64,000 nucleotides of DNA, taken from Deltaproteobacteria bacterium (GTDB lineage Bacteria; Desulfobacterota; Desulfobacteria; Desulfobacterales; UBA5852). This document shows positions 15,165-25,500 of the stretch, one piece after another (position 1 is the first letter of the stretch; every line of letters starts with the position of its first letter). The stretch covers positions 1 through 64,000 of the forward strand of contig JAHLLS010000022.1 in NCBI GenBank assembly GCA_020444045.1, given 5' to 3'. The translations under genes and the position numbers were made by a program. Below the pieces are notes generated by a model. The model was not told the origin of the DNA. It did not search any database and saw only the letters and a list, made by a program, of their open reading frames with translations.

Positions 15165-16979
15165 TCAGAAAGCGAAATGGGCTATCGCCAGTGCGGTGCC
15201 CGCGGCGATGATGTGAAAGATGATGGGGGGGATGATGCTCTGAGAGCGTTCCCGCACCACGCCCAGGACCAGCCCCAGAAGAAATGCTCCCAAAACCGGT
15301 TGCAGGTGCGTCAGGGGGTGCGCCAGAATGTTCGCCAGCGAAACGCCGGACGTATTCTGCCACAGGGAATAACCGGCAAATAGGAGTGCTGCGCCAACCA
15401 GGGGCCATGAAAGAAAAAGACGGCTCTTGGGGCGGCCTATACGAGCGGACTGGGCCAGCAGGCCATGCACCAGACTGCGAAACAGGAACTCAAGGGATAC
15501 CGGAACCAACAGGAGGCCCAAAAGCAATAGCCCCCATAGCGGCTTGATCGCAGGCGTCAGGGGCAAGGGAATGCTGCTGCCAACCAGACCGCCCAGGGCC
15601 GCCAGCGGCAGAAACGCCCACCAAACTTTACCCACCGGCCAGGCCAGGCCAAATTGCCACGGACGACGAAAAGCCACCGGTAACAAGGCGACCATCGTGG
15701 CCAGCAGAATGCCTAAATGCATGCCGAAGGCGGGGTCTGCCATGATGTGGCCGCGTTGGAGACCAGACAACCAGGCTGTCGGTGGCCAGAAATAGCGCCC
15801 CGCGAGCGCGACCGCTGTGATCAGCGCGACCAGACCGGCAGTCCCAAGGAAACGCACCAATTGGCGGAAAAACCCCGTATCTTGAACGGCATCACGGCAG
15901 GCGTTGACGATTTCGGCCGGGGTCAGCCGTGTGCCGGACTCCCGCGGCGATCCGCCGATTTCCACGGAACCGCCCCACTGATTTTGCTGATCGCGGTATT
16001 TGACGGCCCCATCGATGAAATTGAGTCGGTCGTAGACGCGCTCCAGCGTGACAGGCATGAAAATATCCATTTGCCGAAGCGTATAGGTGTTTTGGCCCCT
16101 CTTCAAGACGACCCAGCCCAGTCGCTCGCCGTAGATGTTTTTGAGGAGCGGCTCGATTTCATAGATCCCCATATCGGCTTCCACGGCAATGACGATGCGC
16201 TTGCCATTGATGTCGGCGCGCGCCAGCTCCTTGACTTCCTGGAAATCGGAGAAATCGCTCGGTCGATAAATCATCCGGTCAATCCGGTGGAGGAGGTCGG
16301 CCGTGTAATCAAGAAAGCCGATGTCATCCCACAAGCCATCTTTTTTAAGACGAATTTCCTCCCGCCGCAGGTGGTCGATCAGGCGTTGCATGGCCGCGCT
16401 TAATTCGGGTGGCAGGCCGCTGAGCTCCTTCAACTCCAACCCCAGGGCATCGATGGTGCCCTCCAGCCGGACGAGGGTCAGCAGGCGCTGACGGTTGGTA
16501 AACTCCCGGTTTTGGATGCGGCGGTGATTCAGGAGGATCCAAATGGCCAGTACGGTATCGAGATCCGGTTCATTGGCCAGGATGTTCCATTCCCGTTCGC
16601 GCAGATCCAGGCCTTTCATACTCAGGACAAGCGCCTGTTCACAGGCCGCGAGTGTAAACGACCGCACACAGCCTTCATGATGATCCAGATTGTAGATTTG
16701 CTTTTCATGGTCCATGAAGGGTTCGCAGCGGGCCACTCCATCCAGAAAAATAGTTCCCGGGGCCGCCTTGCGGGCGGCGGAAGCGGATATGGAAAGATCG
16801 CGGTTGACGGAAACCTTGAGGTTCGGGGCGTCCGTGCATTGAATCACCCGCCCGCTGCTGGTTTCCTGAAGGCGGTAGCGGTCGGGTAATTGTCGGGCCA
16901 GCCCTAATGGATCATGGCCCGACATAACATCGGTGCCGGACAGTGTGCTGGTAGCGGATTGGGGTTGGTGATTTGGCAT
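15165..16979 (-). CDS. DHH-like soluble domain fused to CPBP (Abi) membrane protease-like domain
   Basis: About 604 residues. The N-terminal 370 residues are soluble and contain FLDGVARCEPFMDHEKQ, then NLDHHEG and later NEPDLDTVLA, acidic-histidine clusters like those of DHH phosphoesterases but in an unusual order. From about 385 there are seven or eight hydrophobic helices. SLEFLFRSLVHG resembles CPBP motif 1 (EExxxR) with only the second Glu kept, and PPIIFHIIAAG resembles the last His motif. No Shine-Dalgarno supports any one start; ATG 16979 was chosen over an upstream TTG. Its role is unknown, perhaps signal-controlled intramembrane processing. Confidence 0.65.
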   Translation of the reverse strand: MPNHQPQSATSTLSGTDVMSGHDPLGLARQLPDRYRLQETSSGRVIQCTDAPNLKVSVNRDLSISASAARKAAPGTIFLDGVARCEPFMDHEKQIYNLDHHEGCVRSFTLAACEQALVLSMKGLDLREREWNILANEPDLDTVLAIWILLNHRRIQNREFTNRQRLLTLVRLEGTIDALGLELKELSGLPPELSAAMQRLIDHLRREEIRLKKDGLWDDIGFLDYTADLLHRIDRMIYRPSDFSDFQEVKELARADINGKRIVIAVEADMGIYEIEPLLKNIYGERLGWVVLKRGQNTYTLRQMDIFMPVTLERVYDRLNFIDGAVKYRDQQNQWGGSVEIGGSPRESGTRLTPAEIVNACRDAVQDTGFFRQLVRFLGTAGLVALITAVALAGRYFWPPTAWLSGLQRGHIMADPAFGMHLGILLATMVALLPVAFRRPWQFGLAWPVGKVWWAFLPLAALGGLVGSSIPLPLTPAIKPLWGLLLLGLLLVPVSLEFLFRSLVHGLLAQSARIGRPKSRLFLSWPLVGAALLFAGYSLWQNTSGVSLANILAHPLTHLQPVLGAFLLGLVLGVVRERSQSIIPPIIFHIIAAGTALAIAHFAF

Positions 16980-17346
16980 ATTCGTGGCGCGCAATTGATG
17001 AATTATTTAAGCCAACCTTAGCAGTTGGCCGGTGGGGGGTCAACCGCAAGACGACCGATAGGGGAAAACAGGGGTATGGCAGCCCAATCCCACAAAAGGC
17101 CAGGTCATCGCGGGAAAAGAAAAGATTGTGAAATGTGGTTGCCTCCGGGTGTGTTTGACGTTATGGTGCGGTCGAATCGCGTCAGCTGGGTAGTTTTGCG
17201 AATGCAGTCCGAGTTACCGCAACGCAAGCCATATCGTCAACCGACCAGACGGTCTCATGCAATGATCCGGCCTACCTTGTCTTTCGTTTCATCACATACG
17301 TTAACCCAAACGCGTCACGCGTTTATTCATGAGGAGAAAACGATCT
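16980..17346. other. Divergent non-coding stretch
   Basis: About 370 bases between divergently transcribed genes. Only the ribosome site GAGGAG (17331-17336) of the isomerase gene is clear. I see no RNA or repeat. Confidence 0.5.
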
Positions 17347-18327
17347 ATGAAAACCATTGCACGGTCCGTTGTCAGCATTGCGCTGGTTGGTTTTGTAATG
17401 GCCCCGGTAGGGGCTTTGGCCGCGGAAAAGGCCGCATCCGAAACGGCGGCAGCGGTCGTCAACGGGACCACGATTACCCAGGAAGCGCTGGCTTTTGAAA
17501 CCCAGCGCATGATTGAACAGATGGCACGTCAGCGCCAGGGGCAAGTGCCCGATGAAGCGAGCATGCCCCAGGTGCGGGAAGACGTCTTGAATCGGATGAT
17601 CGAGGAAGAACTGCTTTACCAGGATAGCCAGTCCAAGGACATCAAGGTGCCGGAAGCGCGTGTCACCGAGGAAATGGCCTCTATCAAACAGCGGTTCCCC
17701 AGCGAAAAAGAATACCAGGACGCCCTGGCGGGGATCGAGATGAGCGAAGCGGATCTAACCCGCAAAATTACACGCGGCATGGCGATCGAACAATTGATCA
17801 AAGAGCATGTCATCCAGGAAACGGCGGTGAGTGACGCGGAAAGCCGTGCTTTCTACGACCAGAATGCGAGCATGTTCGAGAAACCGGAGCAGATTCAGGC
17901 CCGTCACATTCTGATCAAAATGGAAGGCGACGTCACGGAAGCACAAAAGGCGGAAGCGCTTGCCAAGATTGAAATGATTCGCAAGAAAGCGCTGGAAGGG
18001 GAAGATTTCGCGGCCCTGGCCAGCGAATATTCCGAAGGACCCAGTAGTGTCAAGGGGGGCGATTTGGGCCATTTTAGTCGGGGCCAGATGGTCAAGCCTT
18101 TCGAGGATGTGGCCTTTTCTCTTAAGCCCGGCGAGATCAGTGAAGTAGTCGAAACCCAATTCGGCTACCACATAATCGAGGTCACCGATCAGCAGCCGGC
18201 CTCGGTGGTCAGTTATGAAACCGTGCAGGCTCAGATTGCCGAGCGCTTGAAGCAGGAAAAAAGCCGTCGCGAAATCCAGCAGTACATCGAAACCTTGCGG
18301 TCCCAAGCGGACATTAAACGCAACTGA
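17347..18327 (+). CDS. Periplasmic SurA-like peptidyl-prolyl isomerase (parvulin)
   Basis: 326 residues. A signal peptide (MKTIARSVVSIALVGFVMAP then VGALAAE) is followed by a SurA-type N-terminal chaperone domain (VVNGTTITQEALAFE, DVLNRMIEEELLYQ) and one parvulin domain at about 180-280 (IQARHILIKME, FAALASEYSEGPSSVKGGDL, GHFSRGQMVKPFEDVAFSL, FGYHIIEV). GAGGAG lies 10 bases before the ATG; an upstream ATG in frame precedes the ribosome site. It should help outer-membrane protein folding. A second, similar isomerase lies at 27.9 kb. Confidence 0.92.
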   Translation: MKTIARSVVSIALVGFVMAPVGALAAEKAASETAAAVVNGTTITQEALAFETQRMIEQMARQRQGQVPDEASMPQVREDVLNRMIEEELLYQDSQSKDIKVPEARVTEEMASIKQRFPSEKEYQDALAGIEMSEADLTRKITRGMAIEQLIKEHVIQETAVSDAESRAFYDQNASMFEKPEQIQARHILIKMEGDVTEAQKAEALAKIEMIRKKALEGEDFAALASEYSEGPSSVKGGDLGHFSRGQMVKPFEDVAFSLKPGEISEVVETQFGYHIIEVTDQQPASVVSYETVQAQIAERLKQEKSRREIQQYIETLRSQADIKRN

Positions 18328-18336
18328 CCGGCGACA

Positions 18337-18368
18337 CGGCCAGCTGCCTTGCGCAAGGCGGTTGGCCG
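18337..18368 (+). terminator. Strong hairpin after the isomerase gene
   Basis: CGGCCAGCTGCCTTGC and GCAAGGCGGTTGGCCG are 16-base inverted arms with 14 pairs and almost no loop, starting 10 bases after the stop codon. No T-run follows, so termination, if any, may not be classical. Confidence 0.5.
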
Positions 18369-18592
18369 GGGGCACCCGCCATCCACCGGAAGAACGTCCC
18401 GGCGATTCCCATATAGGGTGCCGGGACGCCAATTTTCCCATATCGCCCCACGCAGCCCACGGGCGAGCCTCTGGATAATCTCCTGCAACACCTGCACGCC
18501 GGTCAGCCTTTTATAGCGTTGGCGACGCTTTGGCAGGCTTCTCCCATGCGCCTCTCGGCGCATGGCGCTCGTGCGCGCGGGGCGTCACGATA

Positions 18593-18757
18593 CTAAACTG
18601 GCAGGAAATTCCAGAAATAGACCGCCACCAACCCCACCAACAGCTGAATGCCTATGAAGGCCTGCAGAACGGGTGGATTCTTTTTTTGGCTGCGGCGGGC
18701 AATGTGCCGGATGCGTGCCGGGTTCTGGTCAAAAATAGATGCAACACGTGGAGACAT
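18593..18757 (-). CDS. Small single-span membrane protein
   Basis: 54 residues. A perfect AGGAGG stands 8 bases before its ATG, which supports translation. A basic, hydrophilic N-terminus (MSPRVASIFDQNPARIRHIA) leads to one hydrophobic helix near the C-terminus (LQAFIGIQLLVGLVAVYFW). The cytoplasmic side is probably the N-terminus by the positive-inside rule. No family is recognised. It lies alone; the 299 bases upstream to 19056 are AT-rich, with ATTAGT/ACTAAT inverted repeats near 18863-18890 that could be its control region. Confidence 0.6.
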   Translation of the reverse strand: MSPRVASIFDQNPARIRHIARRSQKKNPPVLQAFIGIQLLVGLVAVYFWNFLPV

Positions 18758-19056
18758 TTGAAGATCCTCCTGTTCAGATTCCAAAATGGGTTAACCGGTT
18801 TTCCGGTCGGACGACCCCATCCATAACAATTCCTATGCCAGGATGCGCAGCGATCATTTAAATATTAGTAACATACTGATATTAAACTAATAATAAAATT
18901 ATTGGTGCGAAGCGAGCGCTGATGGGACCGGGGGTGAGGTGGCGGAACTACGACAAGAATGACATGGAAGCTTCTATTAAATTCACAACATTTTGAATAA
19001 ATTATATTAATCTAATAGCGACAATATTGGCGCACTATACGGCACCGATGGCGTAG

Positions 19057-21273
19057 CTACTCAATTCCCAGGGATTTCATTTTGCGCTGCAGCGTCCTCA
19101 GCCCGATTCCCAGCGATCTGGCGGTGTGGGTTCGGTTCCAGCGGCAGCGGGCCAGGCAGTCGGTAATCAGTCGCTTTTCGACCTGCGCAAGCGCTTCCGG
19201 CAGGGGGGACGACGTGAGGAGGCCTTGCGGATCGTCCCTTGCGACCGGGTGCGACAGGGGGCCTGGATCAGACAGGGTTTCACCGGTCAGGTCGAGCCGT
19301 TTCAGGGTCACAAAGCGATAGAGCACGTTTTGCAGCTCACGGACATTCCCGGGCCAGTCGTAGGCCAACAGGGTTTGCATGACCTGTTTAGTGAATTGGG
19401 GACACATGTTGCGGTCGTAAGCTTTGAGAAAATGGTCGATCAGAAGCGGAATGTCGTCTTTGCGTTTTCGCAGCGGCGGGAGGTGAATCGGAATGACATG
19501 CACCCGATAGAAAAAATCGCTGCGCATCAATCCTTTTTGCACCAATTCCGCCAGATTGCGACTGGTGGCGGCAATGATCCGAAAGTCGGGTTTCTTGACA
19601 TCGTTGCCGCCGATCGGCGTGTAGCCCCCGCCCTCGATGGCACGCAAGAGCTTCACCTGCAGATCCGGCTTGATTTCACCGATTTCATCCAGAAACAGGC
19701 AACCGCCGTCGGCCTCATCCAGATAGCCGGGCTTGTCGCTGACGGCACCTGTAAAAGCCCCTTTGCGGTGCCCGAAAAATTCCCTTTCCAGCAGGGTTTC
19801 GGGAATCGCCCCACAGTTCACCGGCACGAAACGGCCGTTCCGGCGGTCGCTCATATTGTGAATGGCGCTGGCCACCAGTTCTTTGCCCGTGCCGGATTCC
19901 CCGTAGAGAATGATATTGGCGTCCGAGGCGGCCGCCATGAGCATCAGTTCGTAGATTTCCTGCATGGCGGCACTGGACCCGACGATATCCCCGAATTTAT
20001 TGCGCTGCTGGATCGTCGACCGGAGTCGCAGGTTTTCACGCCGCAAATGGGCCTCGCTGTCCCGTAAGGCTTCTTCCATACGCTTGCGCTGATCGATATC
20101 GGAAATCATGGCCTGACAAAAGACGGTGCCGTCTGCCATGCGGATGGGTACGTTGACGCTGTAATACCATTTTTTGTCCTTGGGGTTTTTCATTTCAAAG
20201 CGGATGCATTCCCCTTCGAAGACCTGCTCACTGGCGCACCACAGGCATTTGGACGGCCGGTTATGGAGCGCTTCATAACAGCGTTCGCCGGTGGCGTTGC
20301 GCCCGATGAAATGCACCAGGTTTTCATTCATGAATTCGATTCGGTAGTCTTTGGAGACAATATACAAAAGCCCCTCATACCCCTCCAGCATGGCACTGTA
20401 TAGGGCTTCGCGTTCGCGGAGATGCTTTTCCGTTTCCTTGAGGGAGGTAATATCGATGAGCGAGGCAATACTGCGCCCGGGTTTCGGGAGCATGCCGACC
20501 TTGATAAAGATATCTTTGATGTTGCCGTCACGGTCTTTGATCCGGCATTCGTATTCGGAAGGTGCCTGGCCGCCGTCGCTGCGACGGGCATAATGGTATT
20601 GCTTCACCCGTTCGCGATCATCGCCGGTTATAAAGTCGATCCAGCGCATACGACCTTCGATATCGGCCTGCCGGTAGCCGGTCAGTTCTTCGAACTTCGG
20701 GTTGGCCATGGATATGGTGAAATCCTGATCGACGATAATGGACGGCGATCCCGAGTGGTTGAAAATTCGTCGGTATTTTTTTTCGGCTTGATAGAGTTCG
20801 GCGGTGCGTTCCTGCACCAGGGCTTCCAGATCTTCGTGATAGCGGCGGAGTTCGGCTTCGGTTTCTTTTTTTTGGGTAACGTTGCGAACAATGGCAAGCG
20901 CTTCATTATCGCTGCATTGAATCATGCGGGATTCATAGGCGCGGCGGGCACCGTCGAAACGCAGGCTGTATTCGAGGTACTGCACCTGGCGGGTTTGAAA
21001 GGCCTGGTCGATACGGGTCAGAAACAGAGCGGCGGTGTCGGGGGGCAGAACGTCCCGCAGATGTTTGCCGATATAGGCCTCGGCCGGCCGGATCAACTCT
21101 TCGGTGGCGCCCTCAAAACTCTGAAAAACACCGTCCCGGCTGATGCGGATGATCATGTCGGGGATGGCATCGACAATCGCCTGATACACGCGATGATCGA
21201 TTCCCTTCCCGGTATCCTCGAAAAGGACCCGGTTCCGGGCCTGTGTGTCGCGGTTATCGGAGATATCTCCCAT
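19057..21273 (-). CDS. PAS-regulated sigma-54-dependent transcriptional activator
   Basis: 738 residues. Three PAS domains occupy about 25-400; the third has clustered cysteines (RCYEALHNRPSKCLWCASEQ), a hint of redox or metal sensing. The AAA+ domain at about 435-660 has Walker A GESGTGKELVASAIH, the sigma-54 contact GAFTGA and Walker B CLFLDEIGE. A Fis-type helix-turn-helix ends the protein (RWNRTHTARSLGIGLRTLQR). There is no receiver domain, so the signal is read directly by the PAS domains. GGGGAG precedes the ATG. The targets are unknown; a sigma-54-like promoter does occur at 59.9 kb. Confidence 0.92.
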   Translation of the reverse strand: MGDISDNRDTQARNRVLFEDTGKGIDHRVYQAIVDAIPDMIIRISRDGVFQSFEGATEELIRPAEAYIGKHLRDVLPPDTAALFLTRIDQAFQTRQVQYLEYSLRFDGARRAYESRMIQCSDNEALAIVRNVTQKKETEAELRRYHEDLEALVQERTAELYQAEKKYRRIFNHSGSPSIIVDQDFTISMANPKFEELTGYRQADIEGRMRWIDFITGDDRERVKQYHYARRSDGGQAPSEYECRIKDRDGNIKDIFIKVGMLPKPGRSIASLIDITSLKETEKHLREREALYSAMLEGYEGLLYIVSKDYRIEFMNENLVHFIGRNATGERCYEALHNRPSKCLWCASEQVFEGECIRFEMKNPKDKKWYYSVNVPIRMADGTVFCQAMISDIDQRKRMEEALRDSEAHLRRENLRLRSTIQQRNKFGDIVGSSAAMQEIYELMLMAAASDANIILYGESGTGKELVASAIHNMSDRRNGRFVPVNCGAIPETLLEREFFGHRKGAFTGAVSDKPGYLDEADGGCLFLDEIGEIKPDLQVKLLRAIEGGGYTPIGGNDVKKPDFRIIAATSRNLAELVQKGLMRSDFFYRVHVIPIHLPPLRKRKDDIPLLIDHFLKAYDRNMCPQFTKQVMQTLLAYDWPGNVRELQNVLYRFVTLKRLDLTGETLSDPGPLSHPVARDDPQGLLTSSPLPEALAQVEKRLITDCLARCRWNRTHTARSLGIGLRTLQRKMKSLGIE

Positions 21274-21399
21274 GGCGTATCGCTCCCCGTGGTCCTGGTG
21301 ACAACTTGAGGTTGTGCACCATGAAAATCGGCCTTCTATCACGCGCGCGGTGAAGCTGTCCAGGCCGTCGCCGGGCTTTCCCGGGGCTTCCGCCGGCCG

Positions 21400-22434
21400 T
21401 CAATCCTCCGGCGTATCCGGCTGGGTTTCAAAAAGGTGGCCGTATTCCCCGTAGCCCTCGCGTTCAAGCGCGTCGAGCGGAACAAACCGCAGGGAGGCGG
21501 AGTTGACGCAGTAGCGCCGGCCGGTGGGGGGCGGTCCATCCGGGAAGACATGCCCGAGGTGGGAGTCGCCATGACGGCTGCGCACTTCGGTGCGGGCAAC
21601 AAAGAGACGCCGATCAATACGCTCTATGATGTGGTTCACTTCCAGCGGGCGTGTAAAACTGGGCCACCCGGTACCGGAATCGAATTTGTCGATGGAACTG
21701 AACAGGGGCTCCCCGGAGACAATATCCACATAGATCCCCGGCGATTTATTGTCCCAATAGGGATTGTCGAAGGGCGGTTCCGTGCCCTCATGTTGCGTGA
21801 CCTGATATTGCAGGGCACTCAGCTCCTGGCGCAAAACGGCATCGTCAGGCTTGGTGTAGCGGGGAGAGCGGGCGGGTGTTGCCGGAGGTGTCGGAACGTT
21901 GCGCCAGATGTGGGCCAACGCCTGGTCACGCCCCGAATGGGTGCGATAGGCATGGTAGCGTTCCGGACTTTTTTTGTAATAATCCTGGTGGTATTCCTCC
22001 GCCGGGTAGAAGTCGGCCAGGGGAACGATGGTGGTGACCACCGGCTTGGCCAAGCGCTTAGACTGGTTGAGCTGTGCCAGGGATTGCTCGGCCAGCCGTT
22101 TTTGTTCGTCGTCGTGATAGAAGATAGCGGTCCGGTATTGGGACCCACGATCCACGAATTGCCCGCCGGCATCGGTGGGGTCGATCATGCGCCAGAAGTG
22201 ATCCAGAAGAGCCGCATAGCTCACCTGGTCGGGGTCGTAGTAGACCTGCACGGCTTCGGTATGTCCGGTTTTTCCCGAGCATACCTGGTGGTAGGTCGGA
22301 TGGGCCTGGAGACCGCCGGTGTAGCCGGAGACGACCGCCAGGACGCCGGGCAGGTTTTCAAAATCGGATTCAGTGCACCAGAAGCATCCGCCGGCAAAAG
22401 TGGCGGTCTGGGTATTTGCAGGAAAATTCATCAT
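21400..22434 (-). CDS. msrAB: Bifunctional methionine sulfoxide reductase A/B
   Basis: 344 residues. The MsrA half (1-190) has the catalytic [12 protein letters not shown] motif and the family's GYTGG and [11 protein letters not shown]. The MsrB half (about 195-340) has [23 protein letters not shown] and the catalytic cysteine in [12 protein letters not shown]. The usual MsrB zinc cysteines (CxxC pairs) are absent, as in several fused proteins. It reduces both S and R forms of methionine sulfoxide. It has no signal peptide, so it acts in the cytoplasm, protecting an anaerobe against oxidation. Start choice between adjacent ATGs is open. Confidence 0.93.
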   Translation of the reverse strand: MMNFPANTQTATFAGGCFWCTESDFENLPGVLAVVSGYTGGLQAHPTYHQVCSGKTGHTEAVQVYYDPDQVSYAALLDHFWRMIDPTDAGGQFVDRGSQYRTAIFYHDDEQKRLAEQSLAQLNQSKRLAKPVVTTIVPLADFYPAEEYHQDYYKKSPERYHAYRTHSGRDQALAHIWRNVPTPPATPARSPRYTKPDDAVLRQELSALQYQVTQHEGTEPPFDNPYWDNKSPGIYVDIVSGEPLFSSIDKFDSGTGWPSFTRPLEVNHIIERIDRRLFVARTEVRSRHGDSHLGHVFPDGPPPTGRRYCVNSASLRFVPLDALEREGYGEYGHLFETQPDTPED

Positions 22435-22552
22435 GGGTTTTCGCCTTTCGGTTTTTCTACCAAGGTAATCCCAATCGGGACGGGGGCAAGTCTGAAGGCG
22501 ATGGCGATTTGAGCGGTGCTATCCCGGGGCGCACGAATCGGCCGTTCGTGGG

Positions 22553-25500
22553 TTAAAAGGCAATGTCCTGGTGGGTGCCCGACATGATCGACAGCCGGTC
22601 GAATACGACCACGGTATCGGCCCGGGCCCACATGCCGACCTGGCCGCCGAGGGGGCGGTCGGCGGTATAGGCCATCACCGGGACGCCGTTGATGTGAACC
22701 TGCAGGGACAGACCTGATAGCCGGAGACGAAGGTCGTGCCAGCGGTCCCTATCGACAGGGTAGCGTTTGCGCAGACGCTTGAAGCGCCGACCATGAATGA
22801 ATTCATACAGAATGATGCACTTGTGATGGGCGTCCAGACCGAGCATGAAGCAGTGGCCGGGATCACGGTATCCGAATGCCAATCCGCCCGCACAGGCCTG
22901 GCAGCCCGTCAGCAGATTGAAGGCCAGTTCGATTTGGCCTTCGTTGATGGGAGGCGCGGTGGCAATTGTCAGGGGGAAAAAATGGTCCCGGTAAAGCTGT
23001 TTGAGGAAGGTCTGGTAAGCGCTTCTCCGATTTCCGGCCAGTTGCTGCAGGGGTGGCATGGGTGTATCGGCAACCGCAGCCCCGTCCTGAACGACGACCG
23101 AGCGCCGGTTCAGGGTGGCCTGCCGCCAATGACCGCACAGCGTGCGGAAGGAAGACGGCAGATCCGCGGTTGCAGGCGGGCTGGTGACGTCCGCTGACAT
23201 AAAGATGGTTCGCAAATCCTTGAGGGCCCAGGGGCCGATAAGCATCGGGTCGATTTTACGGCCATAGGACAGCAGACGTCCCGCCTGGTGCAGAAGCTCC
23301 AGGCAGTGGGCCCAATCTCCGGCGGCCACGGACGCCGCCAGCAGAGACCCGTTGATATGAAGTGAGAAACCGAGCTCGTCCAGGACCTCGGCCAGAAAGC
23401 GGGTGCGCAGACAGCGGTGGTAATAGGGGCCTGTTCCCCCCACGACACGTAGTCGGATGTGATGGGGCGCGTTCCCTGACGGTTGACAGACGTCGAGCAC
23501 TGACGTTTGCCGTTCAAAAGGCATGGTCACGTAGAGGGACGTATCGGCGATGAAGGCATAACCGTCGATCAACAAGCGCCGGTCTGTTGCCGTCTTACGG
23601 TGGGACCACGATATCCCCGACCAGAACGCCTGTAGAAACTGGCTACCGGTAGACTTGCCGGTGGGGGTGGATGCGGTGTGGAGATTGAAGTCCGTGGCGG
23701 CATTCGCGCCGGTCCAGTGGATGACCTGAAGGGGATTCCCGGTTTCCGTCCGGCGGCTGTGCAACGTTTCCAGCGCGAAGCCACGGGCTTGTTTTAGAAG
23801 ATCATGAACCGTGAAGGCCTCGTCGGACTGGGGCTGGCCATCCGAGGGGTCGTGGTGGCTATGGGTGATCCGGTTTGACAAGGCGCGCAACCGTCGACGT
23901 GGCGGTGATTCAAACGGGTCGGAAAGCGGTTGTGATGGCCTGACGACGCTGGTGGGGATACGTCCGGCATAGACCGACACCTTGTCCGCGTAGAGTGTGA
24001 CCCGCTGTCCCTGAATCCATCGGTCGGTCGCCCGCCCGGTGTCCACGATCATCGGAACGCCGAATTCGCGTGCGACCGATGCCAGATGGCTGGCGGCACT
24101 GCCCTTGGTCGCGATCACGCCCCGCACCCGGGCGACGGTCGAGGCATATTCGGGCCCGGCTTTGGGAATCACGAGAATGCTGTCAGCCGGGATGGTTTCC
24201 GACAAGACGGAACCGGCGTGGTAAAGGCGGCCGGTGACAATCCCGCTGCAGGCGTTGCGACCGCCGATGTGAAGGACCGGCAGACTCTCGAGCGGCAGAA
24301 CATCAGCGGCTTCGGATGGCGGGGGGACGTCCAATCCAAGGGATCGTGATTGCAGGAGATGAAGGTGCCGCGCGCTATCGATGGCCCATTCAACATCCTG
24401 GGGGGAACCAAAATACTGTTCCAGGCGTTCGCCCCAGTCCGCCAGACAGCGGGCCGACGCATTGTCGATCGGTGGATGCTTCTGGTCCTTCGGGGACAGG
24501 GGTTCCAAGCGGGTTCCGCCTTGGGGAAGCGTGGTGATCCAGTGGGATTGATGGGCCGCATGGTGGGGTGTGATGCGTCCGGTCCGGCGGCAAACACCGA
24601 TGGCATAGGGCGCGCTGTCGCCGCTCATCAAGTATTCCCCCAGCCCCCGTATGGCGCTTATCTGAAGATCGGTCTGTTCCGGTTGGGAAGGGTTGCGCGT
24701 ATAGACGACGCCGCTGGCCTGAGCGTCCACCATGGCCATGATGATGACGGCCATGGGGGTCGTCCGGTCATCCAGTCCGCAGCGCATGCGATAGAGTACG
24801 GCACCGGAATTGTACTTGCTGGCCAGCACTTCTTTGTAGGCGTTCAGCACCGATCGGGCCGGGACATTCAGGATCGTGGCAAATTGCCCGGCAAACGAGA
24901 CCTCGGTATCTTCTCCAATGGCGCTGCTGCGCACGGCGGCTAAAACGGGTTGTCCCTGATCCGCCTGCCATTGGTTCAATTTGTCCTGAATGGCGCTTTC
25001 GATCCTGAAGGGCACAGGCGCGTCAAGAATGAGCCGGCGTATTGCTTCGCAGCGTTCATCGACAAGAACCGGGTGGTCCGGCGATAGATCCCGCAGGTAG
25101 GCATCGATCATGCCCGGCAATTCGTTTTCGGTCATGAAGTCGTCGAAAGCGCTGGCTGTCAGGACAAACCCCTGCGGCACGGGAAGATTCAGCATATTGC
25201 CGATCGCTGCCAGATGGGCGGCTTTGTGCCCGACAAAGGAAGCCATCTCGGTATGGATCTCCTTGAGGGAAACCTGAATCGGATGTTCGGGCAGGCTGAG
25301 GGCGGGATGAAAAAGCGGGGTCGTGTGCCGGTCAAACTGCTGATGGGCTTTGAGAAGATCGCCACAGCGCCTGTCGCCGAGATCGCCCAGGGCGACCATT
25401 GTCTTCTGGGCCGCCAGCTGCAAACGATCGTATAGGCGTTTGATGGCGTCCATATCGACCGCACCGCTGGTATGCTCGATACATTCGAATTCGGCCATGA

